A stretch of DNA of 9,554 nucleotides from UBA4582 sp047629195 (GTDB lineage: Bacteria; Pseudomonadota; Gammaproteobacteria; Pseudomonadales; Azotimanducaceae). The stretch covers positions 1-9,554 of the forward strand of contig JBLHWY010000203.1 in NCBI GenBank assembly GCA_047629195.1. Direction: 5' to 3'. Positions 1 to 7,012 of this stretch are shown in pieces (the stretch's first letter is position 1; every line of letters starts with the position of its first letter). The notes under the pieces are model-generated. The model saw only the letters and a program-made list of their open reading frames with translations, was not told where the DNA came from and did not search any database. The position numbers were made by a program, and so were the translations under genes.

Positions 1-581
1 GCTCGCCATGCAACCACGCCATCTAGTCTACTGTAGATACTGCGGATCGGCACAGTAATTGGATTACGTTGACGTACATGTAGTATTTGATTCATTTCTG
101 ACGATGTAAGTCCGGTTTGACGCGTCACCATACGACCAATGCTTGATGCACCCGCACCTCCTTTCACTGGGGACCCAATCGTGATCACTCGTTCAATGAG
201 CTCTGGATAATCCCGAGCAATCTCTCGAGATAAAATACCCCCACGGCTCCAACCGACTAGCCGCACTTTCTGTTGATACTCATCCTGCATTTCTCGAACC
301 GCCGCCAGTACCCCAGGCTGATGATCCATCATACGTTGGGCATTAGTCCCAAGACCCCAGCCCCGAGCGATGTAGCCAATAGAATTCAAATACTGACGCA
401 GGATAATCGTGGAATTGTCGTCTGCCATAAACCCAGGCAGCACCAACACAGGTTCGCCATTGCCTCGTTTCGCGTGAAACCTGAGAATAGGTAACTGCAG
501 CATCAATTGTGCTGCTTCAAGTCCGGCACGACCTTCCAATAAACGCAGCAGCGGACTGGGTGGAGATATATGTTCATTCAT
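1..581 (-). CDS. Alpha/beta hydrolase (lipase/esterase-like), 3' end beyond window
   Basis: This is the N-terminal 193 codons of a protein that runs off the left edge; the reading frame is open throughout. I see a hydrophobic strand ending in PGF (about residues 45-51), the usual start of an alpha/beta hydrolase core. The nucleophile elbow is GWSRG (residues 110-114, Ser112 as candidate nucleophile), followed by a strand with ITIGSPVKGG (about 133-142). A possible catalytic acid is Asp187 in YSRLDGVV. The catalytic His would lie beyond the edge, so the triad cannot be confirmed. The family hydrolyses esters, lipids or similar bonds; the substrate is unknown, though the PGF/GWSRGG pattern resembles bacterial lipase-like proteins. 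No clear signal peptide is present, so it is probably cytoplasmic. The ATG at 581-579 has no strong Shine-Dalgarno. It is transcribed divergently from the SirB1-like gene. Confidence 0.85.
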   Translation of the reverse strand, partial: MNEHISPPSPLLRLLEGRAGLEAAQLMLQLPILRFHAKRGNGEPVLVLPGFMADDNSTIILRQYLNSIGYIARGWGLGTNAQRMMDHQPGVLAAVREMQDEYQQKVRLVGWSRGGILSREIARDYPELIERVITIGSPVKGGAGASSIGRMVTRQTGLTSSEMNQILHVRQRNPITVPIRSIYSRLDGVVAWR

Positions 582-680
582 ATTGCATAACCGGGTAGAA
601 AGAGAGGAACGTCGCTTAACTTACAACATTCGTGAACGAGGATTGCATAACGGCAACAACCTTGTAAAGATGAAGCCATC
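582..680. promoter_or_regulatory. Divergent intergenic spacer with a repeated 10-mer
   Basis: These 99 bases separate two divergent starts and must carry the promoters for both. The 10-mer ATTGCATAAC occurs at 582-591 and again, same orientation, at 642-651, a spacing of exactly 60 bases. The first copy touches the hydrolase start codon and the second ends 29 bases before the SirB1-like start. I saw no convincing -35/-10 pair. A regulatory role for the repeat is only a guess. Confidence 0.4.
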
Positions 681-1511
681 ATGAATGATAACGAAGCCAG
701 AAAGAAGTTTGCCAAAGCTGTCAACCGGCCAGACCAAGACATACGCTTAGATGAAGCAGTCTTGCTGATCGCGGCCGAGAGTACACCTGGGCTAAACGTC
801 TCGGCATACCTCAACACCCTCGACAAAATGGCGAGCAAGTTCGAGTCCTCCGTCAACAATGCCACTTCTTTAGGCATTTCGGTTTCCAGGCTCAGTGAAT
901 TTATTCACCAAACAGAAGGCTTCAGCGGTAATGTCACAGATTACTATGCGCCAGAGAACAGCTACCTGAATCATGTTATCGACGTGCGACAGGGGATTCC
1001 CATTTCGCTTGCGCTGATCCATATATGCCTCGGTTCACGCCTCAACATTCCTGTTCAGGGTATTAATTTTCCCGGCCATTTCCTAGTCAGATACGGGACT
1101 GAGAAGCACGTTATCGTCGACCCTTTTTCCGGCCGAATCCTAAGCGAAACAGACTGCGCCACCCTCTTAAAACAAATTGCAGGGCCTCGAGCCGTCGTAC
1201 ATCCGGAGTATTTTGAAGCCGCCACAAACCGAAACATTCTCATCCGGGTATTAGACAATTTGAAGCAGATCTTCTGGAAGAACAAAGCCTGGGGCGAGAG
1301 TCGCGCCTGTATCGAACGACAGCTTTTGCTACTTCCAGACAAAAGCGAATTCAATATTCAACTGGGTGCAATTTATGAGATGCAAGGCGAAATACCAATG
1401 GCACGCCACATGTACACTCAAGTGCTGCAGGAGTGCAAGGATGAGCAATTAGCCCAGGTTGCCAGCAAACGACTACTCTCCATGGCTTCAGCCAACAGAA
1501 CTGTTCACTAG
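681..1511 (+). CDS. SirB1-family transglutaminase-like/TPR protein
   Basis: The 276-residue protein has the two-part layout of the SirB1 family. An N-terminal transglutaminase-like domain (about residues 25-160) contains RQGIPISLAL (103-112) and the family hallmark NFPGHFLVRY (129-138), then IVDPFSGR (145-152). The C-terminal part (about 183-265) looks like two or three TPR helix pairs, probably for protein contacts. Compared with true transglutaminases, His133 and Asp147 sit where the catalytic His and Asp would be. The position of the catalytic Cys is taken by the GIPIS segment, so peptide cross-linking or cysteine protease activity is doubtful. The molecular function of SirB1 proteins is not settled. 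It is cytoplasmic by sequence, with no signal peptide. The Shine-Dalgarno before ATG 681 is weak. Its usual neighbours in many proteobacteria (prmC, sirB2, kdsA) are not present here. It converges with the phosphotransferase gene, 26 bases away, with no visible terminator between them. Confidence 0.9.
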   Translation: MNDNEARKKFAKAVNRPDQDIRLDEAVLLIAAESTPGLNVSAYLNTLDKMASKFESSVNNATSLGISVSRLSEFIHQTEGFSGNVTDYYAPENSYLNHVIDVRQGIPISLALIHICLGSRLNIPVQGINFPGHFLVRYGTEKHVIVDPFSGRILSETDCATLLKQIAGPRAVVHPEYFEAATNRNILIRVLDNLKQIFWKNKAWGESRACIERQLLLLPDKSEFNIQLGAIYEMQGEIPMARHMYTQVLQECKDEQLAQVASKRLLSMASANRTVH

Positions 1512-1537
1512 CTATCTGTATTTTTTCCCAAACACCG

Positions 1538-2557
1538 TTACGCACTAAGCAGTTCTAGCGCCTGAGTTGCGCGCGTCACAATACTCTCTTTATAGCTTTC
1601 AAGATCCATCTCTCGACCTTCGCCCATCGCGCCCACTAAGTAGCGCTTATAGACACCCTGCCCAATTGCGGCTAGTCGCCAATGGGAAAATGCACGATAA
1701 TAATTAATATCGGCCAAATCCCGCCCAGTATTATTCGCATAGATTGAACAAAGCTCGTCTCTATCAGGATACCCGCCAACCAAAGTTGGCCCTTGGTCTC
1801 CTTCACTGGATTCTTTTTCTCCTGGTGCTACCCAGTTATTCAGCAGGTAACCGACATCTGCTAACGGGTCTCCTAGAGTACAAAGCTCCCAATCAAGAAC
1901 GGCTTTAATTCTAGGTCCCTGGACAATCATGTTACCCAAACGATAGTCACCATGCACAATCGTGGCACCAACCTGCTCAGGCATTTGCGCCTCAAGCAGC
2001 TTTGAGCTTTCTTCCATCTCTGGTACAGGATGAGTTTTAGTCGCAACCCACTGCTTATTCCAGCGATTCAACTGCCGCGATAGATAGGCTTCTTTACGTC
2101 CCAACTGACCCAAACCGAAATCGTCAGGGTTAATCTGATGGAGGTTCGAGAGCACTTCCATCACATGTAAACCAATGGCCCGGCGGTCTTCATTGGCTAC
2201 TTCCTGACCAACGATTGAATCATGAAGTACCAAACCATCCACATGGTCCATGACATAGAACGGCGCCTTGTTCACCTCATCATCTGTACACACGCCAATG
2301 GTCGTGGGAACGGGTATGCCTGAATCTTGCAGTGCAGAAACGATCCTATGTTCACGTGCTACATCATGAGCGCTTTCAATCACATGTCCCAAAGGAGGAC
2401 GACGTAAAACGAAATCACGACCATTGGCATCAGTGCACCTGAAAGTCAGATTAGAATGTCCACCTGCAATGAGTGAAAAGCTCATAGGCTCTTTAAGGTC
2501 GGGCACTGCCTGCCTAAACCAAGCGGTCACTTTTTCTATATCAATACCTTCAATCAT
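1538..2557 (-). CDS. APH-fold phosphotransferase, ACAD10/11-like
   Basis: The 339-residue protein belongs to the aminoglycoside-phosphotransferase (APH) kinase fold, in the branch related to the N-terminal domain of ACAD10/ACAD11. A nucleotide-binding loop GGHSNLTF lies at residues 32-39 and FVLRRPP at 49-55. The catalytic loop HGDYRLGN is at 202-209 (Asp204 as base, Asn209 for metal), and LDWE at 221-224 (Asp222 as the metal-binding Asp). The segment GDPLADVGYLL (229-239) is typical of this branch. Relatives phosphorylate 4-hydroxyacyl-CoAs ahead of beta-oxidation; bacterial members often sit beside acyl-CoA genes, as here. The substrate is not determined, and antibiotic resistance is unlikely. 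ATG 2557 has AGGA (complement of 2563-2566) five bases upstream. It follows the WS/DGAT gene by 79 bases on the same strand, so co-transcription is likely. Confidence 0.9.
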   Translation of the reverse strand: MIEGIDIEKVTAWFRQAVPDLKEPMSFSLIAGGHSNLTFRCTDANGRDFVLRRPPLGHVIESAHDVAREHRIVSALQDSGIPVPTTIGVCTDDEVNKAPFYVMDHVDGLVLHDSIVGQEVANEDRRAIGLHVMEVLSNLHQINPDDFGLGQLGRKEAYLSRQLNRWNKQWVATKTHPVPEMEESSKLLEAQMPEQVGATIVHGDYRLGNMIVQGPRIKAVLDWELCTLGDPLADVGYLLNNWVAPGEKESSEGDQGPTLVGGYPDRDELCSIYANNTGRDLADINYYRAFSHWRLAAIGQGVYKRYLVGAMGEGREMDLESYKESIVTRATQALELLSA

Positions 2558-2588
2558 TTTAATCCTATGCTCAAATTTACTGTTTTTA

Positions 2589-2611
2589 ATTCTAAGTCTG
2601 ATTCTAAGTCT
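2589..2611. repeat. Two-copy tandem 11-mer, period 12
   Basis: ATTCTAAGTCT occurs at 2589-2599 and again at 2601-2611, separated by one base. It lies in the 79-base spacer between the WS/DGAT stop and the phosphotransferase start. It could be an operator with two half sites or simple slippage; nothing further supports a function. Confidence 0.6.
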
Positions 2612-2636
2612 ACAGGTGGCCTCGCAACTCGCGGCG

Positions 2637-4061
2637 CTATCCGGCTTGTTCTGCGCTGGCGGTTAACATTTCATCGATGCTGAGTTGCAAACATTCTGCA
2701 AAAAACTCTGGATCCGGAATCATATTACGGCATGCATTGACGGCAATTGTGATTTTTCCACAGTAGCTAAAAACAGGAAACATCAACCCCATACCATCAT
2801 GCAATGGCCCCAAACCATATTGAGTAACCAAGCGTGCACCGGCAGAATAAAGTGGAAATTGAGGGCCCGGCACATTGCTTACAACACAGTTGTAGGGATG
2901 GGTGATTTGCTCGGCCATGCTAACTTCAGAATATAATCGAGACGCTAAAGCTGCCGTAGTTGATGGCACAAATTGACCCAGGTCTGTCATCAATTTGGCA
3001 CCTACGGCGTGTGTCATTTCTTTCGAAGCCTGCGCTGCAACATGCACAGACTTTAGCCGTTCGAGTGGATCTTCGATATCGGTACCGAGCGCAACGGTCA
3101 TCGCAGCAACACTATTTCCTTCCTGACCTGACTCGCCGCCAGATCGAACTGATATAGGCGCCATCGCAATCAACGAGAAATTTGGCAACTCTTTTTTCGA
3201 CAACAAATACTTACGCAGTGCACCACCGCATATCGCCAAAACAGCATCGTTGATTGTTGCGCCTTCGACTGCGCCTCTAACACCCTTCACAGCAGCCAAA
3301 TCGAGGGTACGACCCTCGATCACCCTGTGACTCGATATCACACGTCCGAACCGAGTTTTAGGTACGTTGGCATTGACCGTGAATTTCCGCTGGGCAAGTC
3401 CCGCCTGAAAATTTGCCATAGCCGGGACAGCCCTTGCCATGACTTCAGCAAACCTTAACGGTTGAGTGAAATTATTGAATTGCGCACGGGTCATGAGTTC
3501 TACAGGATTGGGCACATCTTCCCCCCGCCAAGGCTTCTCAGCGGCTAGGGGTGACGCACCGTAAGGCTCAAGACTATGTAGTACTTCAGTGATATCTGCA
3601 CCTGCGACACCGTCGATACAGGCATGGTGTATTTTGGTCACCATGGCATAAGAGCCAATGGGCAACCCTTCTATTGCATCAAGTCCTTCGATGACTGTAA
3701 TCTCCCAGGGCGCTTTGGTCATATCCAATGGGCGCGAATGCAGCCGCGCAACTTGTATACAAAACTGTCGCCAATCACCCGGTTCTGGCAAACGAATGTG
3801 GCGAACATGGTATTCAAGATCAAAATCTTTATCCTCAATCCAATAAGGATGATCAAGGTTAAAGGGTACTTCTACCAACTTTCGTCGAAAGGTTTTTGCC
3901 AGATGAAGCCGATCCTCAATAAACTGCAGAATGTCCTTAAATCGTTGTTTGCCACCTTTGACTGTCGACGGATCATAGATTGCGACACCACCAATATGCA
4001 TCGGACTACGGGTGTTCTCACCGTAGATAAAAGAAGCATCCTGTGCTGTCAATTGCTCCAT
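2637..4061 (-). CDS. Wax ester synthase/acyl-CoA:diacylglycerol acyltransferase (WS/DGAT)
   Basis: The 474-residue protein matches WS/DGAT enzymes in length and motifs. These enzymes move an acyl group from acyl-CoA to a fatty alcohol (wax ester) or diacylglycerol (triacylglycerol) and make storage lipid at the inner face of the membrane. The catalytic motif HHxxxDG is HHACIDG at residues 145-151, with His146 the expected general base. The N-terminus (LTAQDASFIYGE, about 4-15) is typical. The PLW motif appears as APW at 117-119. The ND motif is NDAVLAICGGALR (271-283), followed by APISVR (301-306), EGNSVA (314-319) and SNVPGPQFPLY (395-405). Start ATG 4061 has GGAG (complement of 4069-4072) seven bases upstream. 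It is the likely first gene of a two-gene operon with the phosphotransferase and is divergent from the MDR oxidoreductase. Whether it prefers alcohol or diacylglycerol cannot be read from sequence. Confidence 0.95.
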   Translation of the reverse strand: MEQLTAQDASFIYGENTRSPMHIGGVAIYDPSTVKGGKQRFKDILQFIEDRLHLAKTFRRKLVEVPFNLDHPYWIEDKDFDLEYHVRHIRLPEPGDWRQFCIQVARLHSRPLDMTKAPWEITVIEGLDAIEGLPIGSYAMVTKIHHACIDGVAGADITEVLHSLEPYGASPLAAEKPWRGEDVPNPVELMTRAQFNNFTQPLRFAEVMARAVPAMANFQAGLAQRKFTVNANVPKTRFGRVISSHRVIEGRTLDLAAVKGVRGAVEGATINDAVLAICGGALRKYLLSKKELPNFSLIAMAPISVRSGGESGQEGNSVAAMTVALGTDIEDPLERLKSVHVAAQASKEMTHAVGAKLMTDLGQFVPSTTAALASRLYSEVSMAEQITHPYNCVVSNVPGPQFPLYSAGARLVTQYGLGPLHDGMGLMFPVFSYCGKITIAVNACRNMIPDPEFFAECLQLSIDEMLTASAEQAG

Positions 4062-4172
4062 GCCACGTCTCCATCGAATTCATAGTTTCCAAGCCGACCA
4101 GAATACCCCAGCAGGGGATGATATTGCACCCGTTCGCTGGTACCTTATAGGCAAATTATTAGGAATATCGTT
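4062..4172. promoter_or_regulatory. Divergent promoter region, WS/DGAT and MDR oxidoreductase
   Basis: These 111 bases lie between divergent starts and should hold promoters for both transcription units. On the plus strand a weak sigma70-like pair is TTGCAC (4124-4129) and TATAGG (4146-4151), 16 bases apart. It precedes AGGA (4161-4164), the ribosome site of the gene starting at 4173. The -35 matches the consensus in only about half its positions, so this is tentative. A short CCCC-AGCA-GGGG inverted repeat is at 4106-4117. Confidence 0.3.
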
Positions 4173-5192
4173 ATGAAAATTAAGACGATTCGTTGTCACG
4201 AGATCAATGAAGATATTAATACCGTCACACTGGACGAAATCGAACTACCGGACCCAGCAAAGGATGAAGTTCAGATCAAAGTAATGGCATGTGCGGTTAA
4301 TTTCCCCGATATCCTTATGATTCAGGGCAAATATCAGTTTGCCCCGCCACTACCCTTTGCACCTGGAGGAGAAGCGGCAGGGGTGGTACTTGCGGTCGGT
4401 TCCGATGTTGTCGACGTCAAAGAAGGCGATAGGGTTGCACTCGGTGCCCGCTTTGGAGGTTTTGCGGAAGCGATGAATGTTCCCCGAGACGGTGTCCAGA
4501 AAATACCTGATAGCCTTCCATTTGAGAAAGCGGCTTCTTACAAAACGACCTACCTCACGGCACTTGTTGCGCTCACGATTCGTGGCAACCTCAAATCCGG
4601 CGAAACCCTGCTAGTCCATGGCGCGACCGGAGGTGTTGGCATGGCTGCGGTAGACCTGGGTAAACATCTAGGTGCAACCGTCATTGGGACTGGGGGAAGC
4701 AATGAAAAACTTGCAGTTGTTAAAGCCCGAGGCGCTGATCATGTCATCAACTACACACAGGAAGATGGCAGCCTTGGCGGCTTTAAAGATAAAGTTAAGG
4801 CGTTGACGGATGGTCGAGGTGCAGATGTTATTTATGACCCAGTAGGTGGCTCAGTGTTTGATGAATCCATGCGCTGCATAAACTGGAATGGCCGTATTCT
4901 TGCCATTGGTTTTACCAGTGGTGTTTGGCCCAAGGCTGCCGTCAACCACATTCTTATTAAGCAGATATCTGTCATTGGTGTGCGCGCGGGTGAAATCGGC
5001 AGACGTGATCCTGAGATTGGTAAACGCTGCAAACGTGAACTGACAGAGTTAATTGAAACTGGCGCAATAGACCCTTATGTTTGCGCTGGCTTCCCGCTAG
5101 AAAACGCAGTTGATGCAATGAACATGCTGACCCAGCGTAAAGTCGTTGGCAAAGTAGTCGTTACAATGAATGGGTACAATCCTGATTTCTAA
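4173..5192 (+). CDS. Zinc-free MDR oxidoreductase, NADPH:quinone reductase-like
   Basis: The 339-residue protein is a medium-chain dehydrogenase/reductase of the quinone oxidoreductase branch. An N-terminal GroES-like domain (about 1-125) contains NFPDILMIQGKYQ (43-55) and FAPGGEAAGVV (62-72). A Rossmann domain has HGATGGVGMAAVDLGKHLGA (149-168), which includes the AxxGxxG nucleotide motif, then GRGADVIYDPVGG (214-226). No cluster of structural-zinc cysteines and no catalytic-zinc ligand pattern is visible, which agrees with the zinc-independent group. Such enzymes use NADPH to reduce quinones or activated double bonds, including enoyl-CoA-like substrates; the substrate here is unknown. It is cytoplasmic. 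ATG 4173 has AGGA eight bases upstream. It probably heads an operon with the HCCA isomerase-like gene 32 bases downstream. Confidence 0.92.
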   Translation: MKIKTIRCHEINEDINTVTLDEIELPDPAKDEVQIKVMACAVNFPDILMIQGKYQFAPPLPFAPGGEAAGVVLAVGSDVVDVKEGDRVALGARFGGFAEAMNVPRDGVQKIPDSLPFEKAASYKTTYLTALVALTIRGNLKSGETLLVHGATGGVGMAAVDLGKHLGATVIGTGGSNEKLAVVKARGADHVINYTQEDGSLGGFKDKVKALTDGRGADVIYDPVGGSVFDESMRCINWNGRILAIGFTSGVWPKAAVNHILIKQISVIGVRAGEIGRRDPEIGKRCKRELTELIETGAIDPYVCAGFPLENAVDAMNMLTQRKVVGKVVVTMNGYNPDF

Positions 5193-5224
5193 TTTAAGCA
5201 ACAACGAATAGAGCGAGCGTAGTC

Positions 5225-5863
5225 ATGACAGATATAGATGTATATTTCTCCTTTCGAAGCCCCTACTCATATCTGGCAACGCCCGGTATGTTGGAAATTA
5301 AAAGCAGTTACAACGTAAACCTGAACCTACGCCCGATCTTGCCGGTTGCAATTCGCACCCCGGAAACACTGTTCAGTCCTGCTAACGCACCTCGGGCTCG
5401 GTACATTCAACTCGATTGGCCAAGACGTGCCAGATTCCTTGGTATGTCAGACAGGTGGCCGTCTCCGGATCCGATCATTCAAGACATGACAACATTGAAA
5501 GTTTCGGAGGATCAACCCTATATTTACCGACTAAGCTTTCTCGGTGTCGAAGCTCAGAGACGCGGCAAAGGACCAGAGTTTGCTTTTGAAATTTCCCACC
5601 TTCTATTCGGCGGGACTAAAAACTGGCATGAAGGAGATCATCTTAAAAACGCAGCAAAAAGAGCTGGGCTCAACTTAGATGAAATGGATATTGCAATCGA
5701 ATCAGGCGAGCAGATAAAAGAGATTGAGCAAAATCAAAAGTTTCTAGACGATGCTGGCCACTGGGGTGTCCCAACTTTTGTGATTAACGGCGAACCTTTC
5801 TTCGGCCAAGATCGCATCGATACCCTGTGCTGGCATATGGATAGCCTTGGGTTGAAAAAGTAA
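5225..5863 (+). CDS. DsbA-fold 2-hydroxychromene-2-carboxylate isomerase/kappa-GST-like protein
   Basis: The 212-residue protein has the length and motifs of the HCCA isomerase/kappa-class GST group, which has a thioredoxin fold with a helical insertion. The N-terminal strand and active-site turn are VYFSFRSPYSYLA (6-18), with Ser12 of SPYS where this group uses a serine rather than the CxxC of DsbA. The cis-proline loop GVPTFVINGEPFFGQDR is at 181-197. No signal peptide is seen, so it is cytoplasmic, unlike DsbA. Known members catalyse glutathione-dependent isomerisation in naphthalene breakdown or conjugate glutathione; many bacterial copies near fatty-acid genes have no known substrate. 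The rest of the naphthalene pathway is absent here, so that role is unsupported. The Shine-Dalgarno before ATG 5225 is poor, suggesting translation coupled to the upstream MDR gene. Confidence 0.88.
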   Translation: MTDIDVYFSFRSPYSYLATPGMLEIKSSYNVNLNLRPILPVAIRTPETLFSPANAPRARYIQLDWPRRARFLGMSDRWPSPDPIIQDMTTLKVSEDQPYIYRLSFLGVEAQRRGKGPEFAFEISHLLFGGTKNWHEGDHLKNAAKRAGLNLDEMDIAIESGEQIKEIEQNQKFLDDAGHWGVPTFVINGEPFFGQDRIDTLCWHMDSLGLKK

Positions 5864-5906
5864 CAGCGGGAGACAAACTTGCCTGAAATGAAGATAGTGA
5901 ATGCGC

Positions 5907-5910
5907 GGAG
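5907..5910 (+). promoter_or_regulatory. Ribosome binding site deciding start at 5918
   Basis: GGAG lies seven bases before ATG 5918. A competing site, GGGAG at 5868-5872, lies six bases before an in-frame TTG at 5879. The ATG is preferred because it is the stronger start codon and puts the basic and hydrophobic parts of the signal peptide at the very N-terminus. Confidence 0.55.
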
Positions 5911-5917
5911 CATTTGT

Positions 5918-6649
5918 ATGTGGCCAGTACATATCAGAAGAATATTGCTGTCTACAATCGCATTATCTTTTTTCACCTATCCACTGGAGTCTATCGCTAG
6001 CATAGAGGTATATCCGACTCTGACGGAAGTCATAGGTGCCTCGAGTTCCATCGGTAAACTAAAAATCATTTCGGGCACCACTTATGAACCCACAGATGAA
6101 CAAGGCACCATACCGTGCCCATTTATCTATAAAGGTCGATGGCTGGATAACTTCACAAATGAAGCAGGAATAGCTGAATTTGCATCTTTCGAAAAACTGA
6201 AAATCGGAGAAACGGTACTTGTATTCCTGAGCCCCGAACCACCACCCAGAAAACTATTGAGCACAAGTTCAACCCAGGAACATAGATATCAAGAAAGACT
6301 GAAACGCGAAGCCAATTGTCACAAAACACAAAATCTACCAAAAACGATAAAAAGGACTACTTCTACATTCCTTGATAAGACATTTTCTACAGAAGCTGCA
6401 AAGGCCGAAGAATGGCTAGAGAAACCCCCATTTCTCCGAAATGAGCTAAACCTCACACAGGTTACCCCAACAGTTTATCGAATAGACAATGTTGAAATAG
6501 ATAGCGTGACCTTACTCAACCAACTTTCGGACGAGAACAAACATCAAGTAGTTGTAGCAACTGGTTGGAATATCTTCGGCTTTCATGCGGTGAATTGGGC
6601 AGAGTATCGTGAAAAAATCATCCAAATCGTCAAAGATGATAAACCATGA
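5918..6649 (+). CDS. Predicted secreted protein of unknown function
   Basis: I do not recognise this 243-residue protein. The N-terminus MWPVHIRRILLS leads into a hydrophobic stretch (about residues 9-23) and a likely signal peptidase I site near SIA-S (about 26-28), so export to the periplasm or beyond is predicted. The mature part starts with EVYPTLTEVIGASSSIG, has a glycine/beta-rich region to about 105 ending in LKIGETVLVFLS, then a charged linker (about 108-165) rich in Lys, Glu, Ser and Thr, and a C-terminal domain with NVEIDSVTLLNQL (191-203). Only two cysteines, Cys67 and Cys134, are in the mature part and could form a disulfide. The arrangement of the first domain loosely recalls small secreted beta-barrel proteins, but this is an impression. 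The gene looks A-rich beside its neighbours. An in-frame TTG at 5879 would add 13 residues. It follows the HCCA isomerase-like gene by 54 bases. Confidence 0.7.
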   Translation: MWPVHIRRILLSTIALSFFTYPLESIASIEVYPTLTEVIGASSSIGKLKIISGTTYEPTDEQGTIPCPFIYKGRWLDNFTNEAGIAEFASFEKLKIGETVLVFLSPEPPPRKLLSTSSTQEHRYQERLKREANCHKTQNLPKTIKRTTSTFLDKTFSTEAAKAEEWLEKPPFLRNELNLTQVTPTVYRIDNVEIDSVTLLNQLSDENKHQVVVATGWNIFGFHAVNWAEYREKIIQIVKDDKP

Positions 6650-6746
6650 ATAGCATCGAAGGAGTGCAAAACTGGCGCAGCCCATTCTGATTGAGCATTT
6701 TCCAGCATGAGCACCTGAGCTAGCACCCACTGAGGACAAGCCCCTC

Positions 6747-6905
6747 ATGCAAAAGCTAGACGAATACAATGAGCCCATTGTGGGTAAGCGTGAAACCATA
6801 GAATTGGGTTACGCTATCCGAGACGACGTTTTTCAAGGAGGGTATCAGCGCAGCATCGAGTGCAGCGGGGGAAGCGGGCCGTATTCGGAGAGAACCGCAA
6901 TTTAG
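6747..6905 (+). CDS. Doubtful small ORF, 52 residues
   Basis: An ATG at 6747 opens a 52-residue frame beginning MQKLDEYNEPIVGKRE and ending in ERTAI. A GAGGA (6732-6736) lies ten bases upstream, a little far for a ribosome site. The first 28 residues look like normal soluble protein and the frame is open upstream to 6711. The last part is Gly/Ser-rich and may be out of frame after the T run at 6829-6833. It is either a small gene or part of a broken longer one; no function can be given. Confidence 0.2.
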   Translation: MQKLDEYNEPIVGKRETIELGYAIRDDVFQGGYQRSIECSGGSGPYSERTAI

Positions 6906-7000
6906 CGGGTGGAATGAAGCACGCGTTTTCTGCCGCGAAACTGACTCCGAAACATACGCCATTAAGGCCAAATACAGCTTAAGTCAGTGCCATTCGGGTG

Positions 7001-7006
7001 AAGGAA
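7001..7006 (+). promoter_or_regulatory. Ribosome binding site deciding start at 7013
   Basis: AAGGAA lies six bases before ATG 7013 and favours it over an in-frame GTG at 6998, which would place this site inside the coding region. Confidence 0.7.
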
Positions 7007-7012
7007 GCGTCA

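Larger units (their letters stand above)
6650..7012. other. Gap with possible decayed coding sequence
   Basis: These 363 bases hold no gene I can recognise. Short stretches translate into protein-like sequence in changing plus-strand frames. From 6711 one frame reads PELAPTEDKPLMQ and stays open to 6905. From about 6829 a second frame reads FFKEGISAASSAAGEAG and continues past the DUF2161 start. The switch point coincides with a run of five T (6829-6833), where indels are common. An ATG at 6707 leads into a stop after three codons in yet another frame. This suggests a degraded gene, but no family match is apparent. I saw no tRNA, terminator hairpin or inverted repeat of note. Confidence 0.3.

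Noticed and set aside
1512..1537. Possible bidirectional terminator between convergent genes
   Set aside because: The 26 bases contain a T run but no inverted repeat able to form a stem.
1538..2557. Aminoglycoside resistance gene
   Set aside because: The APH fold is present, but the sequence follows the ACAD10/11-like branch and the neighbours are acyl-CoA genes.
3624..4085. A 153-residue plus-strand frame
   Set aside because: It lies antisense to the N-terminal half of the WS/DGAT gene, whose catalytic motifs prove the minus-strand reading.
4106..4117. CCCC-AGCA-GGGG inverted repeat in the divergent spacer
   Set aside because: The stem is only four base pairs and does not extend outwards; it has no T run, so it is neither a terminator nor a convincing operator.
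6821..6900. Group II intron or insertion-sequence end
   Set aside because: A few GC-rich words looked suggestive, but there are no terminal inverted repeats, target duplication, reverse transcriptase or domain V-like hairpin.
6512..6971. Two overlapping minus-strand open frames
   Set aside because: They lie opposite the secreted-protein gene and the degraded gap, have no ribosome site and show no recognisable motif; they are best seen as chance frames.
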